From assembly GCA_900549335.1 (NCBI GenBank), contig UROJ01000037.1:1-10140 (forward strand): DNA of 10,140 bases, given 5' to 3'. This document shows, piece after piece, positions 1 to 6,444 of the stretch. The notes below the pieces were generated by a model. It was given only the letters and a program-made list of their open reading frames with translations. It searched no databases and was not told the DNA's origin. Position 1 is the first letter of the stretch, and each line of letters starts with the position of its first letter. Position numbers and translations under genes: made by a program. This DNA is from an uncultured Collinsella sp. (GTDB taxonomy: Bacteria; Actinomycetota; Coriobacteriia; Coriobacteriales; Coriobacteriaceae).

Positions 1-263
1 CTGCTTGCATAACGGGCTGGGCTCTCAAGAATGGTTAGTTCCTTTATTTGATAACAATGCATCAAAAACCGCAACCATGGTTCCGGCGGACGGCGCTCAA
101 GCACAAACTGACAGCATTCATTCATGAGAAGCCGGTCTTGTTGCATGCTAAAGCGTTTGACCAAAAAACGCCCGAGCGTTTACGCAAAAGTCGCGCTATC
201 ATGCAGTCGAACGCGGTAAACACCTTTAGCATTTGCGCCGCACAGACCAGAGAGGAACCATCC
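1..263. other. Leader region upstream of rpiB, no gene seen
   Basis: This stretch is visibly less GC-rich than the genes. A reading frame runs through it into rpiB, but it has no family resemblance and no ribosome binding site at its start, so I treat it as non-coding. It holds an imperfect inverted repeat: ATGCTAAAG at 145-153 and its exact complement CTTTAGCAT at 224-232, with partly matching flanks (GTTTGACC and GGTAAAC). A TTGACC at 156-161 and a TATCAT at 197-202 look like promoter boxes individually, but they are not correctly spaced with each other. No promoter is called. Confidence 0.4.
251..256 (+). promoter_or_regulatory. Ribosome binding site of rpiB
   Basis: AGAGGA lies 7 bases before the ATG at 264. 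It fixes the rpiB start there rather than at the upstream in-frame codons, and the N-terminus then matches the RpiB family. Confidence 0.75.
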
Positions 264-731
264 ATGAAGATCGGTATCGGTAACGACCACGCCGCCGTCG
301 AGCTCAAGAACATCATTTCCGAGCACCTGAAGGAGCGCGGCTGCGAGGTCGTGAACTTTGGCACCGACACCTCCGAGAGCTTTGACTACCCCATCGCCGG
401 CTACAAGGTGGGTAAGGCCGTTGCCAACGGCGACGTCGACCTGGGCATCCTCATCTGTGGCACCGGTGTCGGGATTAGCCTGGCTGCCAACAAGGTCGAG
501 GGCGTACGCGCCGTCGTGTGCTCCGAGCCCTTCAGCGCCAAGCTCTCCCGCATGCACAACAATACCAACGTGCTCGCCTTTGGCGCCCGCGTCGTGGGCT
601 CCGAGCTCGCCAAGATGATTGTCGACGAGTGGCTCGACGCCGAGTTTGAGGGCGGTCGTCACGAGCGCCGCGTTAACCTTCTCAACGAGATCGACCACAC
701 GCGCGGCCTTAAGGTTGTCGACGAAGCCTAA
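264..731 (+). CDS. rpiB: Ribose-5-phosphate isomerase B
   Basis: This 155-residue cytosolic enzyme interconverts ribose-5-phosphate and ribulose-5-phosphate in the non-oxidative pentose phosphate pathway. The length is usual for RpiB/LacAB isomerases (about 145-155). The N-terminal MKIGIGNDHA carries Asp8 and His9, followed by DYP at 41-43. The active-site loop CGTGVGIS starts at Cys65, the expected catalytic base. Further conserved segments are VRAVVCSEP (81-89), the active-site His98 followed by NNTNVLAFG, and the phosphate-binding GRHxxR at 131-136. The whole chain aligns by eye with E. coli RpiB. The start is chosen from the AGAGGA site and the family N-terminus; earlier in-frame starts would add about 72 unrelated residues. 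It is monocistronic, with a hairpin 27 bases after the stop. A LacA/LacB galactose-6-phosphate isomerase subunit is the alternative, but those occur as a pair and none is visible. Confidence 0.95.
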   Translation: MKIGIGNDHAAVELKNIISEHLKERGCEVVNFGTDTSESFDYPIAGYKVGKAVANGDVDLGILICGTGVGISLAANKVEGVRAVVCSEPFSAKLSRMHNNTNVLAFGARVVGSELAKMIVDEWLDAEFEGGRHERRVNLLNEIDHTRGLKVVDEA

Positions 732-758
732 ACTATTCAGTGCCACAAGCTAACAGCA

Positions 759-793
759 GGGGCCCGCTCGGAACGCATGTCCGAGCGGGCCCC
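759..793 (+). terminator. Hairpin terminator of rpiB
   Basis: A perfect 14-bp GC-rich stem (759-772 with 780-793) closes a 7-base loop, 27 bases after the rpiB stop. The following tract is only moderately T-rich (TTCATAGATTTT), so termination may be imperfect. It sits back to back with the ndk hairpin. Confidence 0.7.
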
Positions 794-814
794 TTCATAG
801 ATTTTGAAATAAAA

Positions 815-844
815 GGGCGCCGCGGATGGAGTTCCGCGGCGCCC
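815..844 (-). terminator. Intrinsic terminator of ndk
   Basis: A perfect 12-bp GC stem (815-826 with 833-844) has a 6-base loop. Read on the minus strand it is followed directly by TTTTATTTC, a good U-tract. It lies 38 bases after the ndk stop codon. A smaller 7-bp stem (859-865 with 874-880) sits between the stop and this terminator. Confidence 0.85.
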
Positions 845-882
845 AAGCCACACGCTAACAGCTTTAAGGAGTCAAAGCTGGT

Positions 883-1287
883 TTAGCCAAAGAAGCGCTT
901 GATCTCAATCTCGGCGTTCTCCAGGCAGTCGGAGCCGTGGATCACGTTGGCGTTGACATCGACGGCAAAGTCGCCGCGGATGGTACCAGGAGCAGCCTCA
1001 AGCGGGTTGGTAGCGCCCATGAGGGTGCGCATCTTAGCAACAGCGGAGAGACCGGAAACGACCATCTTGACGACCGGACCGCTCGTCATAAAGTCGCAGA
1101 GACCGCCAAAGAAGGGCTTGTCGGCCAGATGGGCGTAGTGCTCCTCGACGGTAGCGCGCTCGAGCGTGGTCATCTCCATGCGCTCGATAACAAGACCGCT
1201 GCGCTCAATGCGAGCAACAATCTCGCCGATTTTGCGATCGCGCACGGCGTCGGGCTTAATCATGATGAAGGTCTTCTCGATAGCCAT
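883..1287 (-). CDS. ndk: Nucleoside diphosphate kinase
   Basis: This 134-residue cytosolic enzyme transfers the gamma-phosphate of ATP to NDPs and dNDPs through a phosphohistidine, balancing nucleotide pools. The fold markers are all present. They are TFIMIKPDAV (residues 6-15, with the conserved Lys11), IGEIVARIERSGL (20-32), KPFFGGLCDFMTSGPVV (57-73), the MGATNPLEAAPGTIRGDFA block (90-108) and the active-site NVIHGSD with catalytic His117. The usual GRN before the active site is NAN here, a tolerated variation seen in other actinobacterial Ndk proteins. The length is slightly short but normal for bacteria, which often lack the C-terminal extension. GAAAGG (1296-1301) lies 8 bases before the ATG. 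It appears to be transcribed alone from a promoter near 1352-1380. Confidence 0.96.
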   Translation of the reverse strand: MAIEKTFIMIKPDAVRDRKIGEIVARIERSGLVIERMEMTTLERATVEEHYAHLADKPFFGGLCDFMTSGPVVKMVVSGLSAVAKMRTLMGATNPLEAAPGTIRGDFAVDVNANVIHGSDCLENAEIEIKRFFG

Positions 1288-1351
1288 AAAAGTAGCCTTT
1301 CAAGTAGGTTCGCGCGTGCCCAAGTCCCATTCCGGCACCCGCCTGGACTGC

Positions 1352-1380
1352 ATCGTAACAGAGTTTTAGCTGCAGTTAAA
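1352..1380 (-). promoter_or_regulatory. Candidate sigma-70-type promoter of ndk
   Basis: On the minus strand TTTAAC (1375-1380) is followed after exactly 17 bases by TACGAT (1352-1357). TGT directly precedes the latter, giving an extended -10 (TGTTACGAT). The -35 matches the consensus at 3 of 6 positions and the -10 at 4 of 6. It would start transcription near 1345, leaving a leader of roughly 60 bases. Confidence 0.4.
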
Positions 1381-1587
1381 CAAAAAGCTGTTTATTGAAT
1401 CGCTACAATTTATTAAAGCGTTCCATATGTGTCACTTCTGTTTCGAAGCCCGATTAGAGTACCATCCGACTGCCCATCAACCGCATCGAGCAGAGCAGAC
1501 GGTCGGTTGCCGCCCGCGAACGTACCCCCTTCACAACCTGCCCAAAGGTCCTACAGAACTTCTCGACAAGCCCCTCCCCCATAGCAA

Positions 1588-1622
1588 CAAAATACGGGCG
1601 CCCACATCAGCAGACGCCCGTA
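1588..1622 (-). terminator. Intrinsic terminator of argH
   Basis: An 8-bp stem TACGGGCG / CGCCCGTA (1615-1622 with 1593-1600) with a 14-base loop is followed on the minus strand by TTTTGTTG. It starts 51 bases after the argH stop and separates argH from ndk. Confidence 0.75.
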
Positions 1623-1673
1623 AAGTAAAAAACGATTCCTCAATAAATGGACAATACGGCTTCAGCCAAACCT

Positions 1674-3104
1674 CTACTTTGCCCCGTGGCCCATCTCGAC
1701 GACCTTAGTCAGCGATCCAAACACGCCCTCGTCGGCCACGAGCTGCGCCTTGGCACGCTGCAGCTGCACGGCAACGGCGGCAGGGGCGGTGCCGCCCTCG
1801 GTCGTGCGCGCGGCGACAATCGACGGGATGTCGAGCGCCTCGGTAATGTCGCGCTCAAAGAGCGGGCTTGCCTCCTGGAACACTTCAAACGGCAGGTCCT
1901 CAAGATTGCAGCCGCGTTTCTCACACATCAGAACCAGATGCCCCACCACGGCATGTGCCTCGCGGAACGGCAGACCACGCTTGGCCAGGTAATCGGCAAC
2001 ATCGGTGGCGGCAAGGTGACCCACGCCGCACTCGCGCGCCATGGCATCCTCGTTGACGGTCCAAGTCGAAATCATACCAGCCATAACCGACAGGCACTGC
2101 ATGAGCGTATGAGCGGTATCGAGCGCGCCCTCCTTGTCCTCCTGCAAGTCCTTGTTATAAGCAAGCGGCAGGCCCTTCATGGTTACCAGCAGCTGCACCA
2201 AGTTGCCGTACACGCGACCGCTCTTGCCGCGGATAAGCTCGGCAAAGTCGGGGTTCTTCTTCTGCGGCATGATGGACGAGCCGGTGGAGTACGAGTCGGA
2301 AAGCGTGATAAAGCCAAATTCGGAGCTCGACCACAGCACGATCTCCTCGGAAAGACGCGACAGGTGCATCGCCATGACGGATCCGGCGTAATGCAGATCG
2401 AGCAGGAAATCACGGTCGGAAACCGCATCGAGCGAGTTGGGAATCACGCCCGCAAAACCAAGTTCGGCAGCCGTCATCTGGCGATCGAGCGGATAGCTCG
2501 TACCGGCAAGCGCGGCAGCACCCAGCGGGCAGTTGTCGGCGGCATCAAAGGCGGCCTTCAGGCGCGTAAAGTCGCGCGCGAACATCCAGGAATACGCCAG
2601 CAGATGATGCGACAGCAGCACGGGCTGAGCGTGCTGCATGTGCGTGTAGCCCGGCAAAATCACCTTGTCGTACTTCTTAGCCGCATCCACCAGCACATGG
2701 CGCAGCTCTAGATTGGCCTCCATGAGCTCCTTGGCCAGCGCCTTGACGCCCAGTCGCGTATCGGTCGCCACCTGGTCGTTGCGCGAACGCCCAGTATGCA
2801 AGCGCTTGCCAGCCTCGCCGATGCGACGCGTCAGCTCGCTCTCGATGGACATATGAATGTCTTCGTCGTTGATATCGAAGGTAAAGTTGCCGGCATCGAT
2901 ATCCTGTTCGATTCCGGTCAGGCCCTCGGCAATCGCGCGCTCGTCCTCGGCACTGATGATGCCCTGGGCCGCCAGCATTTTGGCATGCGCCTTAGAGCCG
3001 GCGATATCCTGCTTATAGAGATGTTTGTCGACCGGCAGCGACGCGCCAAACTCCTGCGTGACCTCGGCCACACCTGCCTCAAAACGACCGCCCCAAAGAG
3101 CCAT
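1674..3104 (-). CDS. argH: Argininosuccinate lyase
   Basis: This 476-residue cytosolic enzyme cleaves argininosuccinate to arginine and fumarate, the last step of arginine synthesis, and works as a homotetramer. It belongs to the fumarase/aspartase superfamily. Visible markers are the N-terminal LWGGRF, HTGRSRNDQ (103-111), GYTHMQHAQP (152-161, with the catalytic-region Thr154-His155) and the superfamily signature GSSIMPQKKNPD (275-286) with its mobile catalytic serine. KGLPLAYNKDLQEDK (310-324) and a C-terminal lyase domain also match. Full length is close to the usual 460-475. The ATG at 3104 is preceded by GAAAGGGG (3113-3120) at 8 bases. An in-frame start at 3179 would add 25 residues unlike the family. 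argG lies upstream on the same strand, separated by about 520 bases that hold a small ORF, so argG and argH may be transcribed separately. Confidence 0.97.
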   Translation of the reverse strand: MALWGGRFEAGVAEVTQEFGASLPVDKHLYKQDIAGSKAHAKMLAAQGIISAEDERAIAEGLTGIEQDIDAGNFTFDINDEDIHMSIESELTRRIGEAGKRLHTGRSRNDQVATDTRLGVKALAKELMEANLELRHVLVDAAKKYDKVILPGYTHMQHAQPVLLSHHLLAYSWMFARDFTRLKAAFDAADNCPLGAAALAGTSYPLDRQMTAAELGFAGVIPNSLDAVSDRDFLLDLHYAGSVMAMHLSRLSEEIVLWSSSEFGFITLSDSYSTGSSIMPQKKNPDFAELIRGKSGRVYGNLVQLLVTMKGLPLAYNKDLQEDKEGALDTAHTLMQCLSVMAGMISTWTVNEDAMARECGVGHLAATDVADYLAKRGLPFREAHAVVGHLVLMCEKRGCNLEDLPFEVFQEASPLFERDITEALDIPSIVAARTTEGGTAPAAVAVQLQRAKAQLVADEGVFGSLTKVVEMGHGAK

Positions 3105-3112
3105 GGAATCGT

Positions 3113-3120
3113 CCCCTTTC
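3113..3120 (-). promoter_or_regulatory. Ribosome binding site of argH
   Basis: On the minus strand GAAAGGGG is placed 8 bases before the ATG at 3104. It supports this start over the upstream in-frame codon at 3179. Confidence 0.7.
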
Positions 3121-3222
3121 TCCAAATACCAAAACAAGCGCCCAAAGCAATGCGCCATGTCGCTAAAGCGATTTTTCAACCGCTAGTTTTACATATTCCC
3201 CACCGTGCGCGGGGCCATATAG

Positions 3223-3393
3223 CTAATTTGCAAAGAAGTGACGCGCCAGGCACTTGGCGCCCAATGTCTCCCTCCGAATGTTGCCCTGCGATCCATCGAT
3301 CCAGGCCTTCAGGCTCATCGGAACATCCTCGACCTTTGCAGCATCGAACTCGGGCGCGAGGGCAAGTAAGGCATGCGCGACAGCATTGAACAT
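3223..3393 (-). CDS. Probable small protein of 56 residues between argG and argH
   Basis: I do not recognise this protein. It begins MFNAVAHALLALAPEFDAAK and ends in CLARHFFAN. It looks like a soluble, mostly helical small protein with an amphipathic N-terminal stretch (residues 1-13), one Trp (31) and one Cys (48). It has no signal peptide, membrane segment or zinc motif. Coding support comes from an ATG at 3393 with a near-perfect GAGGAG site 8 bases upstream and from codon use that resembles the neighbours (roughly two thirds G or C at third positions). The frame also sits inside an intergenic space that is otherwise unexplained. It lies about 235 bases after argG and 118 before argH, on the same strand. 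A TATGAT at 3497-3502 (minus) could be a -10 box, but no -35 is evident. It could also be a remnant of a larger gene. The link to arginine metabolism is positional only. Confidence 0.55.
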   Translation of the reverse strand: MFNAVAHALLALAPEFDAAKVEDVPMSLKAWIDGSQGNIRRETLGAKCLARHFFAN

Positions 3394-3401
3394 AATGGAT
3401 A

Positions 3402-3407
3402 CTCCTC
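3402..3407 (-). promoter_or_regulatory. Strong ribosome binding site of the small ORF
   Basis: On the minus strand GAGGAG ends 8 bases before the ATG at 3393, directly after an alternating TA tract (about 3408-3418). It is among the strongest Shine-Dalgarno matches in the window and the main reason for calling the 56-residue ORF. Confidence 0.6.
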
Positions 3408-3445
3408 ATATATATATAGGCGCAGAGCCGCCAAATTGATAGAGG

Positions 3446-3475
3446 GAGCCCCGCCGGACAACCCCGGCGGGGCTC
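3446..3475 (-). terminator. GC-rich hairpin downstream of argG, likely terminator
   Basis: A perfect 12-bp stem GAGCCCCGCCGG / CCGGCGGGGCTC (3446-3457 with 3464-3475) has a 6-base loop. On the minus strand it is followed by CCTCTATCAATTT, a poor U-tract. It lies about 153 bases after the argG stop and 53 bases before the small ORF. It is either the argG terminator or a leader hairpin in front of the small ORF and argH. Confidence 0.5.
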
Positions 3476-3628
3476 GGACTCAGCCGCGGACGCGGCATCA
3501 TATATGCGGGCGGAACGTAGGGGCCACCGATGTTAAGAAGTGTCAGCAAGCATAACGAAAGGTAGGGACCCCGTGCGCCCGTTTTGTATCACGCGGATGG
3601 GCCGCGCGGATACCAAGGGAAGTAGGCG

Positions 3629-4855
3629 CTAGGCCTGGGCGGCAGCGGAGCTGGGACCCTGGACTTTTGCCCACGTCTTGAGCGACAGCGTATCGATCTC
3701 GATAAAGCCGGCGCTGGCCTTCTCGTCAAACGTGGTGTCGCGGTCGTAGGTAGCCAGACCGTAGTCGTAGAGGCTGAAGGGGCTCTTGCGGCCGACGACA
3801 TGGCAGTTGCCCTTAAAGAACTTCAGACGGACGGTGCCGGTCACGAACTTCTGGGTGTCGGCCATAAAGGCATCGAGCGCGTTCTTGAGCGGGCTGTACC
3901 ACTGGCCGTTGTACACGGCGGTGGCCCAATCCTGCTCGAGCTTGATCTTGGTCTTGAGCAGGTCGCCCTCGACGCAGATGTCCTCGAGTGCCTTGTGGGC
4001 GGTGATGAGCGTCAGGGCGCCGGGAACCTCGTAGCACTCGCGGCTCTTGAGGCCCACCAGACGATCCTCGACCAGATCGAGACGGCCAAAGCCGTTGTCG
4101 CCGGAGATCTTGTTGAGTGCGATGACGATCTCGGAGAGCTTCATCTTCTTGCCGTCGACGGCGACGGGCTTGCCGGCCTCAAACTCAATCTCGGTATACG
4201 TCGGGGTGTCGGGCGTGTCCTCGGGGTTCTTGGTCATAACCCAGGCGTCGTCGAGCGGCTCGTTCCAGGGATCCTCCAGGTGACCGCACTCAATGGCACG
4301 ACCCCACAGGTTGTCGTCGATGGAGTAGGGGTTGTCGTTGGCACCCTCGGGAACCGGCACGTTGTGGGCGTGGGCATAGGCGACCTCGTCGGGACGGCAC
4401 TTCAGGTCCCACTCGCGAACCGGGGCGATAACCTTGAGCTCGGGGTCGAGGGCCTTGACGGCGGCCTCAAAACGGACCTGGTCGTTACCCTTGCCGGTGC
4501 AGCCGTGGGCGACGTAGGTCGCGCCAAACTCGTGGGCGACCTCAACAAGCTTCTTGGCAAGCAGCGGGCGAGACAGGGCGGAGAGCAGCGGATACTTGTT
4601 CTCGTACATGGAGTTTGCTGCGATGGCTTTGGTCAGGAACTCATCGGAGAACTCGTCGCGCAGGTCGAGCACCTGGCAATCGAGAACGCCCAGGTCGAGC
4701 GCCTTCTGCTTCTTGGCATCCAGTCCGGTCTCTTCCTGGCCCACGTTGCCGCAGACACAAACGACATCGAGATTCTTCTCGTCCTGGAGCCACTTGACAC
4801 ATACGGATGTATCAAGACCACCGGAATATGCGAGAACGACTTTTTCCTTGCTCAT
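3629..4855 (-). CDS. argG: Argininosuccinate synthase
   Basis: This 408-residue cytosolic enzyme joins citrulline and aspartate using ATP (giving AMP and PPi) to form argininosuccinate, the penultimate step of arginine synthesis. The N-terminal nucleotide-binding domain carries the PP-loop AYSGGLDTS (9-17). GNVGQEE (36-42), GCTGKGNDQVRFE (118-130, aspartate and citrulline contacts), DNLWGRAIE (181-189) and LEDPWNEP (193-200) follow. The C-terminal synthetase domain includes DRLVGLKSRECYEVPG (264-279). The length matches the family (about 400). The ATG at 4855 has GAAAGGA 7 bases upstream and the expected MSKEKVVLAYSGG start; the frame is open for 17 more codons, but those do not resemble the family. 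The Ala-rich C-terminus (PSSAAAQA) is a harmless tail. argH, its pathway partner, lies downstream on the same strand, but not directly adjacent. Confidence 0.97.
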   Translation of the reverse strand: MSKEKVVLAYSGGLDTSVCVKWLQDEKNLDVVCVCGNVGQEETGLDAKKQKALDLGVLDCQVLDLRDEFSDEFLTKAIAANSMYENKYPLLSALSRPLLAKKLVEVAHEFGATYVAHGCTGKGNDQVRFEAAVKALDPELKVIAPVREWDLKCRPDEVAYAHAHNVPVPEGANDNPYSIDDNLWGRAIECGHLEDPWNEPLDDAWVMTKNPEDTPDTPTYTEIEFEAGKPVAVDGKKMKLSEIVIALNKISGDNGFGRLDLVEDRLVGLKSRECYEVPGALTLITAHKALEDICVEGDLLKTKIKLEQDWATAVYNGQWYSPLKNALDAFMADTQKFVTGTVRLKFFKGNCHVVGRKSPFSLYDYGLATYDRDTTFDEKASAGFIEIDTLSLKTWAKVQGPSSAAAQA

Positions 4856-5409
4856 GGCTGTTTCCTTTCGCCCTTGGTAGCTAGTTAGAACATCGGTCAG
4901 TTGCAAGTCATTTCAAGGTCATATACCGTGCAATATCAGGTTAAATAGCAAAAATCAGCACATACATGCCCTAGAAACATGCAGCAATGTCGTGCTAAAA
5001 CCCAACGACCTCAAAATGACTCTGTTGAGGCAATTCGCCCCATGCGGACAGAGACGATTGTTATCGTCGTCGGGAAATTGCGCGCTGGCGTCGGATGGCA
5101 TTGTCTGCAGTGGTGATGATCTTTACGAACTGCATCTGCCTCTCCTCTCACGTATCGCCGGGCGCAATTCAAATATCGCAAACGGTACCTTTTCCTCGGT
5201 AAACGGCTCTTTTGCCGTCTCCGTTTTCGATGTTCGCTATATTACGATAAAGTGCACGCTGCACAAGCGACAAATTCAAATTTCTGAAAAGTTTTTTCAT
5301 TAGTTTGTGAATTGCAGTGCAAATACGCACCATTCCTGCGAAAATACGCTCGACTACTAGTTGATGGTTATAACGTCTGAAACGATCTCGAAACGAAAGG
5401 CGCTTTTTT
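4856..5409. other. Divergent intergenic region between argG and the HAD phosphatase
   Basis: These 554 bases are visibly more AT-rich than the genes and must hold both promoters. For argG, a weak candidate on the minus strand is CTATTT (4943-4948) and TATATG (4920-4925), 17 bases apart. For the phosphatase no convincing -35/-10 pair was found. Short palindromes occur: GTGCA-CGC-TGCAC (5252-5264) and TTGCA-G-TGCAA (5312-5322). A hairpin ACGGC-TCTTTT-GCCGT lies at 5203-5218. The palindromes could be regulator sites; I could not match them confidently to an ArgR box. A 103-codon GTG-started frame at 4992-5303 has no ribosome binding site and no recognisable sequence. Confidence 0.45.
4863..4869 (-). 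promoter_or_regulatory. Ribosome binding site of argG
   Basis: On the minus strand GAAAGGA lies 7 bases before the ATG at 4855, selecting this start over the in-frame codon at 4906. Confidence 0.7.
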
Positions 5410-6237
5410 ATGCAAACTTACGAATCGGACGCCAACATCGGCAACATTAAGATTCTCGCCGTCGATATGGACAAGACGCTGCTGACCGACGAGCGTGTGC
5501 TGCCCCAGGGTCTTGATGAGCGCCTGGACAAGCTCGCCGACGCCGGCATCGTATTCTGCCCCGCCAGCGGACGTCCCGCCCCCAAGCTCGAGGAGATGTT
5601 CGAGGGCATCAAGAACCGCCTCGCCTTTTGTCCCGACAACGGAGCGTGCGTGATCTATCGCGGCAGCTATATCTATAAGAGCAATATTGACGTGGAGCTG
5701 TATCAGCAGGTCTTGAACCGTGCCTCGGAGGATCCTCGCGCTGTCCCCGTCCTGTGCTGCTTCGACGAGTTCTACGTGCTTGCCCGCGACCATCAATACC
5801 ACGACGAGATCAGCGTCTACTACAACACAATCAACTACGTCGACAGCTTTGAGGGCATTGATTTCGAGTCCAACAAGATTTCGGTCTTCTTCCCCGGCTA
5901 CGACGCCGAGCCCGCTTTCCGCGAGACCTATAGCCCCGAGTTCTCGGACAAGCTCTACGTCACCAACGCCGGGCGCGAGTGGATCGACTTTATGAACCTG
6001 GGCGTCGACAAGGGCGCCGGCGTCGCGCACCTGTGCGAGCACCTGGGCATCGATATTGCCGATGCTGCCGCCGTGGGTGATACCTACAACGACATCCCCA
6101 TGCTGGAGCGCGTCGGTCACAGCTTTATCGTGGACAACGCCGAGGAGCATATGAACGCGCACGCCAAGTGGCGCATTCCGAGCAACAACGACGGGGGCGT
6201 ACTGACGCTCATCGACGCCATCCTGGCGGCTCGTTAA
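5410..6237 (+). CDS. HAD-superfamily hydrolase, Cof-type (IIB) phosphatase
   Basis: This 275-residue soluble protein is most likely a sugar-phosphate or phosphorylated-cofactor phosphatase; the substrate cannot be read from the sequence. Motif I is VDMDKTLLTD, with nucleophile Asp19 and acid Asp21; the usual Gly after the second Asp is Lys. Motif II is PASGR with Ser53. Motif III is the Lys of GVDKGAGV (Lys201). Motif IV is GDTYNDIPML with Asp224 and Asp228 for magnesium. The stretch between motifs II and III (about 80-190) is the C2 cap, which assigns it to subclass IIB. The length is typical (260-280). GAAAGG (5395-5400) lies 9 bases before the ATG. It appears monocistronic, divergent from argG and convergent with polA, with a long palindromic element directly after the stop. 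Confidence 0.9.
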   Translation: MQTYESDANIGNIKILAVDMDKTLLTDERVLPQGLDERLDKLADAGIVFCPASGRPAPKLEEMFEGIKNRLAFCPDNGACVIYRGSYIYKSNIDVELYQQVLNRASEDPRAVPVLCCFDEFYVLARDHQYHDEISVYYNTINYVDSFEGIDFESNKISVFFPGYDAEPAFRETYSPEFSDKLYVTNAGREWIDFMNLGVDKGAGVAHLCEHLGIDIADAAAVGDTYNDIPMLERVGHSFIVDNAEEHMNAHAKWRIPSNNDGGVLTLIDAILAAR

Positions 6238-6248
6238 CGTTGCTCGTC

Positions 6249-6378
6249 GGACCTGGCCGGGCGAGGCGGGTAAGTTTTTCGTTCGGTCAGGTCCTGGGCT
6301 CGCTCGGAAAGCACATTAAGTGCTTTCCGGCTCGTGCGGAATCTACGAAAAACTTACCCGCCTCGCCCGGCCAGGTCC
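6249..6378. repeat. Long palindromic element with 34-bp perfect inverted arms
   Basis: Bases 6249-6282 are exactly complementary to 6345-6378 (34 bp, no mismatch). The outer part is very GC-rich and the inner part contains TAAGTTTTTCGT. Inside lies a second perfect stem, CGGAAAGCAC (6305-6314) with GTGCTTTCCG (6320-6329), closing a loop of ATTAA. The intervening 22 and 15 bases are largely unpaired. CGGTCAGGTCCTG at 6284-6296 repeats CGGCCAGGTCCTG at 6368-6380 with one difference, and the left arm carries the complement of the same motif. There is no ORF, no clear target-site duplication and no U-tract after the outer stem, so it is not a standard terminator. It resembles a non-autonomous palindromic repeat (MITE- or REP-like) or a structured RNA. 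The class is inference; the symmetry is seen directly. Confidence 0.9.
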
Positions 6379-6444
6379 TGCGGTGACTTGCTTGCCGCCT
6401 AGATGGCGTCTTGGCGTCTAGATACTTGGCTGTTTTTTTGGAAT

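Larger units (their letters stand above)
1288..1673. other. Intergenic region between ndk and argH
   Basis: This 386-base gap contains the ndk promoter and leader (1288-1380) and the argH terminator (1588-1622). Between them (about 1381-1587) I see no gene on either strand. The 93-codon frame across 1427-1708 has no ribosome binding site and no recognisable sequence. No tRNA cloverleaf or T-box motif could be supported. Confidence 0.5.

Noticed and set aside
48..263. N-terminal extension of rpiB
   Set aside because: The 72 extra residues match nothing in RpiB proteins, and the ATG at 264 has a good ribosome binding site and the family N-terminus.
1381..1587. Possible tRNA or T-box leader between argH and ndk
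   Set aside because: Isolated TTCGAA-like and GGTAC-like fragments are present, but no cloverleaf, acceptor pairing or T-box core could be assembled.
1647..2711. 354-codon plus-strand frame opposite argH
   Set aside because: It is an antisense shadow of argH and also runs across the argH stop; it has no recognisable domains.
3176..3439. 77-codon minus-strand and 62-codon plus-strand frames between argH and argG
   Set aside because: They overlap the 56-residue minus-strand ORF in other frames. They are Cys/Arg-rich or chance-like and lack ribosome binding sites, so the 56-residue ORF is the better reading.
3800..4888. 362-codon plus-strand frame opposite argG
   Set aside because: It is an antisense shadow of a fully conserved argG, with repetitive Val/Gly/Leu composition and no own start signals.
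4992..5303. 103-codon plus-strand frame in the argG/phosphatase intergenic region
   Set aside because: It has a GTG start without a ribosome binding site, AT-rich codon positions unlike the neighbours and no recognisable motif. It is probably a chance open frame.
5368..6162. 264-codon minus-strand frame opposite the HAD phosphatase
   Set aside because: It is an antisense shadow. The plus-strand frame carries all four HAD motifs and a ribosome binding site.
6249..6378. Reading the large palindrome as an insertion sequence or CRISPR unit
   Set aside because: There is no transposase or other ORF inside, no target-site duplication and no repeated spacer architecture; only a palindromic repeat can be supported.
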